DNA of 64,000 bases from Paenibacillus eucommiae (lineage in GTDB: Bacteria; Bacillota; Bacilli; Paenibacillales; NBRC-103111): NCBI RefSeq assembly GCF_017874215.1, contig NZ_JAGGLB010000004.1:1-64000 (forward strand), written 5' to 3'. Numbering within the stretch: the stretch's first letter is position 1; every line of letters starts with the position of its first letter. The notes under the pieces are model-generated. The model worked only from the letters and a program-made list of their open reading frames with translations. It had not been told where the DNA came from and did no database searches. Below, one piece after another: positions 46,308 to 55,149 of the stretch. A program made the translations under genes and the position numbers.

Positions 46308-47447
46308 TTATGACAAGGTCCCGCCTTGCCGTACACGAACCCATTCAATTCCCGTATGATCCGAATGTGTACCCGCATAATAAAAGACGAGCACATCTCC
46401 ATTATTCAAGACGGACGTTACAGGAAGACCTACGGAAAACTTCCCCATTTCTGCCCAAGCGTCCTGCATGGACGTTCGGTTTACATGCTCCTGCGCTTGT
46501 TCCGGTTCATATAAAATGACTTCACTATCATCAGGCCACGCCACTCCGTTATCGTCACTGATTCGCAGTTTAATGGTTGGAGCTGCAGTACGATCGACAT
46601 ACACCATGGCAATCCTGCCATCCGGCAACGCTGCAGGCGGAGCCGGTTGTCCCGGCACACCGATATCCCGATAATCCGACCAGGTATATCCATCATCGGT
46701 AGACGTCCTTGCATGTACGTTCAAATAGGCTGCCGTGACGGTATCATAGGTCCAAAACAAATTGAGTAACGTCCCATCCGCTAATACTCCAGGACGCTGA
46801 TCCCAATAAAAGATCCGGTTGGCCGGATCGCTGCTGACGATAACATGCTCCGGCCAGCTGCTGCCCCCATCTTTGGAAAACAACAGCACTGAAGAGTGCC
46901 GCCATGCCTCCAGATCGTCATAATGCTTGTTTAATTCGAACTGGCAAGCCAAAGCGCCACTGGTCAATCGTAAAATTGGGCCGGTAAGCGGCACAGGAAC
47001 AGAAAAAGGAGAAGTATCCATGAGCTCGGGCTCTGTCCAATGTTCCCCCCTGTCGCTCGATCTGGAAAGCATAATTTTCGTATCCAGCAAACCTTCCGTT
47101 TCCTCATTAAAAAAAGGCAGCTCTGGATCGGAATGATCCACCCAACAAAGTACGGCGATACATTCCTGCTCTCCAAGTGCAGTAAGATAAGCGCAGCGCA
47201 GCAGCCCCGGCTTGCCTCCAACTAGCGGGGGAGCAAAAGGACGAATCGGTTCGCTCCAGGAAAGCCCCTCATCGTCCGACCAGGTTAACAAGACATGCTG
47301 GCCGCTTGTTGCCACCTTCCTCGGCGCAGCACGGAAGGTGCAAATCCAGCGCCCGCCAGGCAAGACGCAAATCCCGGGGGATCCGCAGCTCTGCTGCGCA
47401 GAATTTTCCGCGCCCTTATACACGATGCCCTTTGCGGCAATTTTCAC
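46308..47447 (-). CDS. Sialidase-fold (BNR/Asp-box) protein
   Basis: 379 residues from GTG 47447, chosen because GGAGGT lies 6 nt upstream; longer in-frame starts lack a ribosome site. Five Asp-box-like repeats (SDDEGLSW, SSDRGEHW, SKDGGSSW, STDDGYTW, SDDNGVAW) give a six-bladed propeller. No signal peptide. It is 28 bases upstream of the giant secreted protein gene and the second such propeller in the window, only distantly similar to the one at 35861. Confidence 0.82.
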   Translation of the reverse strand: MKIAAKGIVYKGAENSAQQSCGSPGICVLPGGRWICTFRAAPRKVATSGQHVLLTWSDDEGLSWSEPIRPFAPPLVGGKPGLLRCAYLTALGEQECIAVLCWVDHSDPELPFFNEETEGLLDTKIMLSRSSDRGEHWTEPELMDTSPFSVPVPLTGPILRLTSGALACQFELNKHYDDLEAWRHSSVLLFSKDGGSSWPEHVIVSSDPANRIFYWDQRPGVLADGTLLNLFWTYDTVTAAYLNVHARTSTDDGYTWSDYRDIGVPGQPAPPAALPDGRIAMVYVDRTAAPTIKLRISDDNGVAWPDDSEVILYEPEQAQEHVNRTSMQDAWAEMGKFSVGLPVTSVLNNGDVLVFYYAGTHSDHTGIEWVRVRQGGTLS

Positions 47448-47555
47448 TATAATACCTCCATCCAGTTCAAGCTGCAGGAGAGCAACCTCCGGTTGAACCC
47501 CTGCACATACTTGTTCGTACATGCTTCTTCATGCATGTTTGTTCTTTTTAATTGC

Positions 47556-49094
47556 TCATCTTTTCTTTAGGTATACCGCATACAGCTTAGGATCTTGATC
47601 ATCCGTTTTTTCCAAATGAATACGGATTCGAACCGTCTCTCCGGCCAATTGGCGCAAAGAAGCGTGATTCCATTTCACTACACAATCGAGCCCATTTGCG
47701 GTTTCCACATATCCGCTGCTTGCATGGGCAAACTGTGGATGCAGTTGAAACCTTTCGTCCGATATTTCCACCCGCATTCCTTGCGCGCCGTCCGCATTCA
47801 AGATGATATCGAAATCTTCATCAGGCCATACAAGCGGGACAGACCAGAGCGATCCTTTCGTTTCATTCGGATACAGCCCTACCGCTCCCCAGCGGTCCCG
47901 TGGTAAAGTAGCCAAGGCAATTTCCGCGTATTCCTTTTGAGCTTCCGTACCGCTATTCAGCCAGCGACCGTGATAAATAAGAGTTTCATCCCCAACGTTA
48001 ATAATCCCGTTCGCCTGGCACAGCACTACAGTGTAAGACTTTTTCACATCTGGTGCTATGGGGGAATCCTCTGTACTCATGTATACGAATTCCTTGATCG
48101 GCTCATGAAAACGGACCCCGTCATTGCTAATTACCAAGCCAAAATCACCCGAGATTTTCCCGAACTCTTCATGGTTATACCAAATACAATACAAGCCAAC
48201 TGCCGTGGTGCTGTATAGAATGGGGGCTGTCCCCAGATGAACCTGCGTATATTCTTTTTCAACGCCACGTTTCTCCCGCTCAAGGGGTTCGGGCAAGGTA
48301 AACGACTCTGCAGTTTCCTCCAGCCAGTTTTCAAAATCCGTAGACATATACACATACCCTTGCCTGCCGCCAAGGCTTCCGCCTTCTCCCCGATTCCAGT
48401 GACTGTTCTTGTGGCCATTGATCATGTATACACCACGATACTTGTAGAAAGAAGCATGCTCGACAAACTCAAGAATCGGGTTTCTTGGCCCAACAGTCCA
48501 ATCAATTCCGTTAGGACTTGTAGCCGTCCTCATCGTCCCCCAGTGATTCGTAGGTTCCGTATGCAGAAAGTATTGGTACACCATCTTATACCTGCGCTGT
48601 GGATCAGGATCCTCCTCATCCTTAATGATGGTTGGACAATGAACGATGGCATCCGGTAAATAAATAGCATTGTTATTGCTGCTGCCTTTATACTTCAATT
48701 TCCCTAGATTGGGCTTAACCCAGTTGATTCCATCGTCACTTTCGGCGTAACAGATAGGTCCCATGGCGATCTCACTATATCGCTTCTTCGCTTCTGCAAG
48801 CTCTTCTGCCTCCAGATCAGGGTTATAATCCACAGTCATACCCAGGTACCACATTCGATATTTCCCTTCATCATAAAGCACCGTACCGTAAAAATGTGAC
48901 GCCAGCGAGTCCGGAGCATCCGGATTATCACTTGGCCGGATAACCGGCTGCCCGTGAACGTTAGGCTTCGAGTAGTACACACACAGATTTTTTCTAAGTG
49001 GAAATAAACCGCCGTCGATTGGAAATAAGACTGGATTGTCATCCACCTTAGTTCCTATTGTGGGGAAGTAAAATGTTGAAGGCTTGGTAGACAT
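47556..49094 (-). CDS. Five-bladed propeller glycoside-hydrolase-like protein, copy 1
   Basis: 512 residues. Blade motifs such as GTVLYDEGKYRMWYLGM, ICYAESDDGINWVKPNLG and RTATSPNGIDWT resemble GH32/GH43/GH130-type folds. Cytosolic (no signal). It is a tandem duplicate of the gene 58 bases upstream; long identical runs such as LPDAIVHCPTIIKDE are shared. AAGAGG precedes the ATG at the same distance in both copies. The substrate is unknown; presumably it cuts what importer 3 brings in. Confidence 0.78.
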   Translation of the reverse strand: MSTKPSTFYFPTIGTKVDDNPVLFPIDGGLFPLRKNLCVYYSKPNVHGQPVIRPSDNPDAPDSLASHFYGTVLYDEGKYRMWYLGMTVDYNPDLEAEELAEAKKRYSEIAMGPICYAESDDGINWVKPNLGKLKYKGSSNNNAIYLPDAIVHCPTIIKDEEDPDPQRRYKMVYQYFLHTEPTNHWGTMRTATSPNGIDWTVGPRNPILEFVEHASFYKYRGVYMINGHKNSHWNRGEGGSLGGRQGYVYMSTDFENWLEETAESFTLPEPLEREKRGVEKEYTQVHLGTAPILYSTTAVGLYCIWYNHEEFGKISGDFGLVISNDGVRFHEPIKEFVYMSTEDSPIAPDVKKSYTVVLCQANGIINVGDETLIYHGRWLNSGTEAQKEYAEIALATLPRDRWGAVGLYPNETKGSLWSVPLVWPDEDFDIILNADGAQGMRVEISDERFQLHPQFAHASSGYVETANGLDCVVKWNHASLRQLAGETVRIRIHLEKTDDQDPKLYAVYLKKR

Positions 49095-49152
49095 TTGAAT
49101 CCTCTTTTCTATATAATATGTGTATTAGATATATGGATGGACAAGTCCGTGC

Positions 49153-50718
49153 TCATGATTTTTTGGTCTTTTTCAAATATAAAGCATAAATTCTTGGTTC
49201 CGAATTATTCGTCCTTTCAAGATGAAGCCGTAGTCGGATAGACTGACCTGCTAATTTCCGCAATGACCCTTGGGGCCATGTTACAGGGCATTCAAACCCA
49301 TTATCCAACTCCAGGAAACCGCTGTTCGCTCCGGAAAACTGAGGAATTAAATGAAATTTCTCGTCACTGATTTCAACACGCATTCCCTGTGCTCCCTCTG
49401 CATTAAGGAGGAGCTCCCAGTCTTCATCGGGCACAATCATCGTCACCGACCAAAGTGAACCTTTCGCTTCTTCGGGATAGAGCCCCAAGGCTCCCCAACG
49501 ATCTCGCGGTATGGAGGCAAAGGCAATTTCACCATAGTAGCCGGTTTTCTCCTCATAAGGAAACGTTCCTACATTACGCCAACGCCCATGATAAATCCGG
49601 GTTTCATCCCCAACGTTTAGAAATCCATTGGACTGCAACAATACAGTTGGGAAATGTTTATTTGCTATAGGGGTGACAGGTGAATCTTCCTTCCCCAAAT
49701 AAATATGCCCCTTATAAGGCTCATGGAATCGGATACCGTCATTGCTGACGACAATACCTAAATCACCGGAAATCTTGGAAAAATCCTCATTATTGTGCCA
49801 CATGCAGTAGAGTCCAATAGCGGTCGTATTATACACAGCAGCAGCAGTTCCCAAATGCATCTGATCATAAGACTTGTAGACCCCACGCTGCTTCGGATCA
49901 TGAGGTTCAGGCAGTGCAAACGACTCTGCCGATTCCTCCAGCCAATTCTCAAAATCACTTGAGATAAATACATACCCTTGTCTGCCGCTGTGACTCCCTC
50001 CTTCTCCTCTGTTCCAATGACTGTTCTTATGTGTATTGACAATATATAAATCATTAAATTTATAAAAAGCCGCATGCTCCACAAACTCAAATACTTTTTC
50101 TCTCGGTCCTGCGACCCAATCGATTCCATTTGGACTGGTTGCTGTACGCATAGTACCCCAGCCTTGGGCATGATCTGTATGCAAGAAATATTGATATACC
50201 ATCTTGTACCGCCGGTTCGGATCTGGATCGTCTTCATCTTTAATGATCGTAGGACAATGCACAATAGCATCCGGTAAATTCAAGGCGTTATTGTCCATAC
50301 TCCCTTTAAACTGCAGTTGTCTCAGATTAGGCTTCACCCAATGAATGCCATCCTCACTCTCGGCATAACAAATGGGTCCCATGACAACGACATCTAGATT
50401 ACTTGCTTTAGCAGCATTCAAATCTTCAATGGGCATATCCGGGTTCAACCCCAGGCTTAGTCCGCAATACCATATTCTATATTTCCCCTCATCGAAGAGC
50501 ACCGTACCGTAAAACATAGCTGCTGATGCATCCGGAGCATTGACCTGTTCACTTGGACGAATGACGGGTTCATGATGAACCTTTGGTTTCGTATAGTACA
50601 GACATAAATTCTTTCTAAATGGCAGTAATCCATTGTCGATGGCAAATAATACGGCATTGTCGTTTACGTGCTTTCCAATGCCGGGAAAATAAAATGCGGA
50701 TTGCTCTGTCTTGGGCAT
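49153..50718 (-). CDS. Five-bladed propeller glycoside-hydrolase-like protein, copy 2
   Basis: 521 residues from ATG 50718 (AGAGGATCCAT immediately before it, matching copy 1). Same order of blade motifs as copy 1: GTVLFDEGKYRIWYCG, ICYAESEDGIHWVKPNL, RTATSPNGIDWV. It ends with Lys-rich LKKTKKS, as copy 1 ends LKKR. The pair could divide related substrates, or one could be drifting. Confidence 0.78.
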   Translation of the reverse strand: MPKTEQSAFYFPGIGKHVNDNAVLFAIDNGLLPFRKNLCLYYTKPKVHHEPVIRPSEQVNAPDASAAMFYGTVLFDEGKYRIWYCGLSLGLNPDMPIEDLNAAKASNLDVVVMGPICYAESEDGIHWVKPNLRQLQFKGSMDNNALNLPDAIVHCPTIIKDEDDPDPNRRYKMVYQYFLHTDHAQGWGTMRTATSPNGIDWVAGPREKVFEFVEHAAFYKFNDLYIVNTHKNSHWNRGEGGSHSGRQGYVFISSDFENWLEESAESFALPEPHDPKQRGVYKSYDQMHLGTAAAVYNTTAIGLYCMWHNNEDFSKISGDLGIVVSNDGIRFHEPYKGHIYLGKEDSPVTPIANKHFPTVLLQSNGFLNVGDETRIYHGRWRNVGTFPYEEKTGYYGEIAFASIPRDRWGALGLYPEEAKGSLWSVTMIVPDEDWELLLNAEGAQGMRVEISDEKFHLIPQFSGANSGFLELDNGFECPVTWPQGSLRKLAGQSIRLRLHLERTNNSEPRIYALYLKKTKKS

Positions 50719-50790
50719 ATGGATCCTCTTTTCATCCTTCATCCTCTAATCATCCTCGTAAATCAACCATTCATGGTAATAAAGTGGAAA

Positions 50791-50835
50791 TGACTACAAA
50801 TGACTACAATTGACTACAAGACTATAAATGACTAC
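50791..50835. repeat. 10-bp tandem repeat running into a stop codon
   Basis: TGACTACAAA, TGACTACAAT, TGACTACAAG, then a partial unit whose TGACTAC contains the stop codon of the minus-strand binding-protein gene. Confidence 0.85.
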
Positions 50836-52397
50836 TTGAGACGTTCTGCAATGAGAGCTCCCTTTTCCTCTATGACCTTGTTCATGCCGATTTTTTTCCA
50901 CGTCTCCAAAAACTCATCCCAATAACTGACTGGCTTGGCCCCGGTAATAATCGCGATTCTCGCTTCATCAGCAGCCGAATTCACATCATTCATAACATCG
51001 GCGCTCTTCAGCGTTCCGTCGGCAACTCTCGCTTTCAACTCGTTTGAAATGTAACGCGGATTGATTTTATTAGCTGCTATGTCATCCATGATGTTATAGT
51101 ACCATTGCAAATAAGGCGCTTCGGCCGTATCTTGTCTTTCCAAATAGTTGTAAACGTCAAGCATCTCGAAAGTACCTCCAACGAATTTGGTACCCGCATC
51201 AGGAAGCGCCTTAGTGATCCCCTTTTCTTTGTCGACATAATCCCAATGAACACCCGGGATACCAAATCGGCTAACGATCATATTTTCAAGGTCTTCGCAT
51301 AACCAATCCAGAAACTTGATAACGCCAATGGCATTTTTTGAATTCACGCTGATGCTTACTACGTTGGAAGGAGATGCAACCTGCATATAGCCATGATCGA
51401 ATTTCCCTTTGAGCGGTTGTATAGTTGCAAACTCAGCGTCAGGGTATTTCTCGGAAAAAGGTTCCGCACGGAAAGCTCCCGAATACCAGCCCATGTTCGC
51501 TCCAATCTTATTAGCATCGATCAATTGAGGATGAACCTGAAAGTAGTTGCCGATAAAATTTTCCGGGTGGATAATGCCCTTTTTAAACCACGAGTTAAGT
51601 GTCGCCAGCATTGTTTTATATTCCGGATGCATTTCGGGCGGCAAGTACTTGCCTTCCTCGTTCTTCCACCAGGAGTACCCCTCTGGAAGAAAAGCTCCTG
51701 CTAAACTCCAATCGAATCTTTCATGTGTAGTAAGCCCCTTTACTAGAAGCGGACTTGTTTTGTAGGCCTCCTTGAATTTCAGCATGACACTTTCAAATTC
51801 CTCAATTGTCGTTGGAACAGCCAGGTTTTGTTCCTTCAACCAGTCCTTGCGGATTTGAACAGTATGCGGCATTGGAAAGGATTCGACGGGAATGCCGTGT
51901 ATCTCCCCTTTTTCATCTGTCACCCAGCTCCAGAGCTCCGGATTAATACGTTTTTTCAAATTTGGTCCATACTCATCGATAAGTTTACTTAAAGGCATTA
52001 AGGAACCGCTCGCCAAATCGCTATAATACATATTAAGCGGCCGTGTTTGCGCATCCACCTCTTCACCCGAAGCGATCATTAATGCAAACTTATCCACGGA
52101 TCCATCGGTCCACAATGGTTCCAGCTTGACTCCGGACTTCTCCTTGATATAGTCGATAACCAAGTCATTGTCCGTATTCTTGCTGTACCCTTGTCCGATA
52201 ATGACCTTAATGGCGCCAAAGTCTTTCGGTCCTTCAGTAGTCGGCTGTGCTGTCTGTTTGTCTGGTTGGTTTTCATTCGGCGATGAGGTCGCACCTGGAG
52301 TGTTTTTGTTTTCAGGGGTATTACTGCTGCAACCGATTACAACCATCATGAACCCAATCAGCAGTGACCCTACTAACTTACCTTTCAATTTCCACAC
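50832..52397 (-). CDS. Extracellular solute-binding lipoprotein (importer 3)
   Basis: About 521 residues. Lipobox VVIGCSS. The start is uncertain: GTG at 52397 has GGGGGA 6 nt upstream, while an ATG 18 bases earlier has none. LplA-like two-lobed fold with KDWLKEQNLAVPTTIEEFE and the tail LETWKKIGMNKVIEEKGALI. It is the only binding protein near the permeases at 60025-61875 and so their probable partner, though eight genes and a repeat block separate them. It has its own promoter at 52457-52504. Confidence 0.9.
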   Translation of the reverse strand: MWKLKGKLVGSLLIGFMMVVIGCSSNTPENKNTPGATSSPNENQPDKQTAQPTTEGPKDFGAIKVIIGQGYSKNTDNDLVIDYIKEKSGVKLEPLWTDGSVDKFALMIASGEEVDAQTRPLNMYYSDLASGSLMPLSKLIDEYGPNLKKRINPELWSWVTDEKGEIHGIPVESFPMPHTVQIRKDWLKEQNLAVPTTIEEFESVMLKFKEAYKTSPLLVKGLTTHERFDWSLAGAFLPEGYSWWKNEEGKYLPPEMHPEYKTMLATLNSWFKKGIIHPENFIGNYFQVHPQLIDANKIGANMGWYSGAFRAEPFSEKYPDAEFATIQPLKGKFDHGYMQVASPSNVVSISVNSKNAIGVIKFLDWLCEDLENMIVSRFGIPGVHWDYVDKEKGITKALPDAGTKFVGGTFEMLDVYNYLERQDTAEAPYLQWYYNIMDDIAANKINPRYISNELKARVADGTLKSADVMNDVNSAADEARIAIITGAKPVSYWDEFLETWKKIGMNKVIEEKGALIAERLK

Positions 52398-52456
52398 ATC
52401 TTTTCCCCCTATCATGATTTTTACACCGAGTACTGCTCTTCCCTGTGTATAAATGA

Positions 52457-52504
52457 AGTATATTGTTTGAAAAGTCCGTGCTCCATGAACTATTTTGTTA
52501 TTTC
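52457..52504 (-). promoter_or_regulatory. Activator-type promoter of the importer 3 binding protein
   Basis: Minus strand: GAAATAACAAAATAGTTCAT (52485-52504) overlaps by one base a -35-like TGGAGC (52480-52485), then 17 bp, then TATACT (52457-52462). The same element with the same geometry stands before the permease operon at 62056-62123. Confidence 0.65.
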
Positions 52505-52525
52505 ATAACATGCTCTGTTCCACGT

Positions 52526-52780
52526 TGAGAAAAACACCTTGTGACGTCCTTTGAGGGGCGTATTCGAGACTTAGGTGCGTTGCGGAGGGAATGGCTGTGG
52601 GCTCCAGCCGCTGTTAAAGATTTGTTCCCTTGAATGGAATATAGATGAGGAGGTAGGAACAAATCTTTAAAGGCGACCGCTACCGCTCTTCCGCCCACAG
52701 CCACTTCCTCTTCTCAGCTACAATCGCACGAATCGCTCGAACACCAAGCTCAAACGAACAGCCCGCAAAGGTTTTTCTTT
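52526..52780. repeat. ~250-bp near-palindrome, copy B
   Basis: Same element as 27560-27806. Outer arms GAGAAAAACACCTTG and CAAAGGTTTTTCTTT; perfect inner 15-bp arms at 52614-52628 and 52656-52670. The 812-base gap 52398-53209 holds this palindrome, a hairpin array and a triplet-like repeat, but no gene. Confidence 0.7.
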
Positions 52781-52858
52781 TGATTAAAAGGATTTCCTGG
52801 CGGGCGCAGGCGCTGGGAATGAAGAGGGCGCCCAGCTAAGAAGAAGGAGCTGCTGCTT

Positions 52859-53043
52859 TAACGATGTTTTTCATCGCTAAAAGCACCAGACGAATCCAGA
52901 TCCTTACTTTAACGATGAAAAACATCGTTAAAGTCCATTTAACCACCCCAGAGAGGCCATCCGTTCACTTTTAACGATGAAAATCATCATTAACGTGACG
53001 GATTGACTTCAAAAGCTTGCTTTAGCGATGAAAAACATCGTTA
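52859..53043. repeat. Four-hairpin array, type B
   Basis: Palindromes of form TAACGATG-N5-CATCGTTA (with single changes such as TAGCGATG or CATCATTA) start at 52859, 52910, 52972 and 53023: steps 51, 62, 51. It is the uninterrupted relative of the array at 27833-29640. Confidence 0.75.
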
Positions 53044-53090
53044 AAAAAGTGAAAAAGCTAGGGGGCACGGAAAAATGACTGCGGTGGTGT

Positions 53091-53145
53091 TGATGGTGAC
53101 GGTGACGATAGTAGTGATGATAGTAGTGACGGTAGTAGTGACGAT
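53091..53145. repeat. Degenerate GTAGTGAYG tandem repeat
   Basis: Units such as GATAGTAGTGATGATAGTAG and GACGGTAGTAGTGACGAT follow one another. It lies 65 bases beyond the end of the gene at 53210. Confidence 0.75.
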
Positions 53146-53209
53146 GCTGCGATAACGATATACTTGACTACTTATTCGACATGCGTGGCCTCTGACCTTC
53201 ACCTCTACG

Positions 53210-54673
53210 CTAGGGTGCAGCCACAGTACGTAAGGCATATAAATTCGCATCCCTGAGCACAAAGCGCATTTTTACCGGTTTGCCTTGCAGAGTAGATATG
53301 TCATTCCCATCTTTCCATTGAACGACTCCGTCAAGCTCATCTCCATAGAGAATGACCATGTCGGCGAGGGTGTAACCGGGAAGGGGAGAACCCCACTCAT
53401 CCTGCAGTTCAACTTGAATCGAACCTGCTGCCGAAGTGGCGTAGTTAAGAACAAGCTGGCTGCCTATAAAAATGAGCGGGCGTGTGGTGAATTCGCCGCT
53501 GCTGGCGCCGGCATACACCGATGCGAAGCCATGCCTTCTCACTGAGATGCGCCGCAAACGGTTACAGTTCCAGCTGTAATGCTCGGATACATAGAGGGAA
53601 AACTCCTCCGGGTTCAACTGCACGATGCCCGTTGCCACCATGTTGCTGCGCTGCGTCCAATTCTGAGGATCGAGCCCCGGACGGCACCATGCCTCCTGAA
53701 AAGAGCAATCCCAATGAATCCCATCCCGGCTTGTCCTGAATACTGTATCAGAAATCCCATCATACGGATGGGCGTTGATCTTCTTTCTCTCCTCAAAGAA
53801 ACGATTCGGAAAAGACAAATACATATGCTCTGCTCCTGGACACAGCGCAGTTGCATTCGTATACAAATGCTCCACGGGAATATGATCGGCGTATACATTC
53901 GGCTGAAACCCTGTCCATTCTATGAAATCTTTAGAAACTGAGCTTTGAATCGAACGGACACCGTTGTCTGAAAAATAGCGGGAATAACAACGATAGGAGC
54001 CGATTCCAGGATCCCAGAAGGCAATATTCTGCGAGTCAAAAGCCCCTTTCGTCATGATCGGCTCTTGCCGCATTCTCTTCCAGTTCATTCCGTCTTCCGA
54101 CGAGAACGCGTATAACACTCCGTTATTCTGAAATGCATTCTCTGCCGTTCCCGCTACAGTTCCTCCACCCAAAGCTTTATAAAGGCCATCTGTTGAACAT
54201 GGATTGAAATCCTTGAAAGGCGAGAAATTATGCGCCTCTACGCCCCTCCAAGTGATATTATTTGCCCATGATCCCTCGAACTCATACAGTCCCAAATCTG
54301 GACGGGTAAAATGAATGCCATCTAAGCTTTCACCATAGCAATTAACCTGCAGTTCACTGGCATCGTCCGCAGGACAATAGCCGCGATAGTACAGGCGGAT
54401 TTTCCCGCTCTCCTGCAGCACCGAATAATATCCGCTTTCCGGCCCCTCCCAGGACTGGTCAAGTACCAGAACAATTTCCTTCTTTATCGGCGGAGTCATG
54501 ACCAGCGAAACTCCCCGCTTGGCCTCAATCAACCATTCATCCACGAACATCTCGATCCGCGAACCTATGTGAACAGCTTGTTTGTCTTGTTTGTCCACCA
54601 GTTCGCCTTCCAATTCGTCATCCAGTTCGTCTTCCCGTTTGTCCACCATCGACCTGTTCGACCTAATTGCCAT
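53210..54673 (-). CDS. Propeller-fold glycosidase-like protein
   Basis: 487 residues from ATG 54673 (GGAGGT ~12 nt upstream), 20 bases after the YhcH-like gene. Residues ~8-34 are a low-complexity acidic run (DELDDELEGELVDKQDKQ) encoded by imperfect short DNA repeats. Then GSRIEMFVDEWLIE and propeller blades (GYYSVLQESGKIRLYYRGY, CYGESLDGIHFTRPDLGLYE, AFSSEDGMNWKRM) like the genes at 47556 and 49153, but clearly diverged. Cytosolic. A role in breaking down the imported glycan is inferred. Confidence 0.75.
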   Translation of the reverse strand: MAIRSNRSMVDKREDELDDELEGELVDKQDKQAVHIGSRIEMFVDEWLIEAKRGVSLVMTPPIKKEIVLVLDQSWEGPESGYYSVLQESGKIRLYYRGYCPADDASELQVNCYGESLDGIHFTRPDLGLYEFEGSWANNITWRGVEAHNFSPFKDFNPCSTDGLYKALGGGTVAGTAENAFQNNGVLYAFSSEDGMNWKRMRQEPIMTKGAFDSQNIAFWDPGIGSYRCYSRYFSDNGVRSIQSSVSKDFIEWTGFQPNVYADHIPVEHLYTNATALCPGAEHMYLSFPNRFFEERKKINAHPYDGISDTVFRTSRDGIHWDCSFQEAWCRPGLDPQNWTQRSNMVATGIVQLNPEEFSLYVSEHYSWNCNRLRRISVRRHGFASVYAGASSGEFTTRPLIFIGSQLVLNYATSAAGSIQVELQDEWGSPLPGYTLADMVILYGDELDGVVQWKDGNDISTLQGKPVKMRFVLRDANLYALRTVAAP

Positions 54674-54693
54674 ACAAATTGCCACCTCCAAAT

Positions 54694-55149
54694 TCAAGCT
54701 GATTCAATCAGTACCTTAACCACAACTTTCTTAAATGGTTTTCCCTCCACGGCGCTAAGTCCAGGCATATGGACGTCTTCAGGATAAAAGATGGCAAATG
54801 AGCCTTCCTGCAGCTCGAAAAAACTCCCATTTCCTTTTAGCAGCAAGTAATCCTCCTCCTGATCGTAAGGCTGAGTGACAGCCATTTGGGATAAATGAGC
54901 ATACCCTAAACGCTCCGCTCCCTCAAAAATATAGTGCACATCGATGTATCTCTGGTGAGCTTCCCAGTATTCCAAGCTATTGGCGGGATTATCATTGTGT
55001 TGAACGAGCGCATATACGCTATTACCATCTATATCGTATCGGCCCGGCTCCCTGGAATAAGCATCTTTTTTCAAAAAATCCAAAGCTGTTGCCAGTCTTT
55101 CACCTAGTTCGGTGTACAACCCAGCGTTAGCAATATGATCAAGTATCAT
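54694..55149 (-). CDS. YhcH/YjgK/YiaL-family (DUF386) protein
   Basis: 151 residues from ATG 55149; ATGA overlap with the SGNH gene stop indicates coupling (AAGGAG 11 nt upstream). Cupin fold with YWEAHQRYIDVHYIFEGAERLGY and FAIFYPEDVHMPGL; the His and Glu in these segments bind metal in the family. E. coli YhcH (NanQ) is an anomerase for sialic acids, and others act on sugar intermediates. Here probably an anomerase for the imported sugar acid. Confidence 0.9.
   Translation of the reverse strand: MILDHIANAGLYTELGERLATALDFLKKDAYSREPGRYDIDGNSVYALVQHNDNPANSLEYWEAHQRYIDVHYIFEGAERLGYAHLSQMAVTQPYDQEEDYLLLKGNGSFFELQEGSFAIFYPEDVHMPGLSAVEGKPFKKVVVKVLIESA

Noticed and set aside
49127..49174. Third copy of the importer 3 activator element before the 47556 gene
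   Set aside because: GTCCGTGCTC is shared with the 52.4 kb promoter, but the 20-mer matches at only about 11 of 20 positions and the -10 is poor; it also lies partly in the 49153 coding region.
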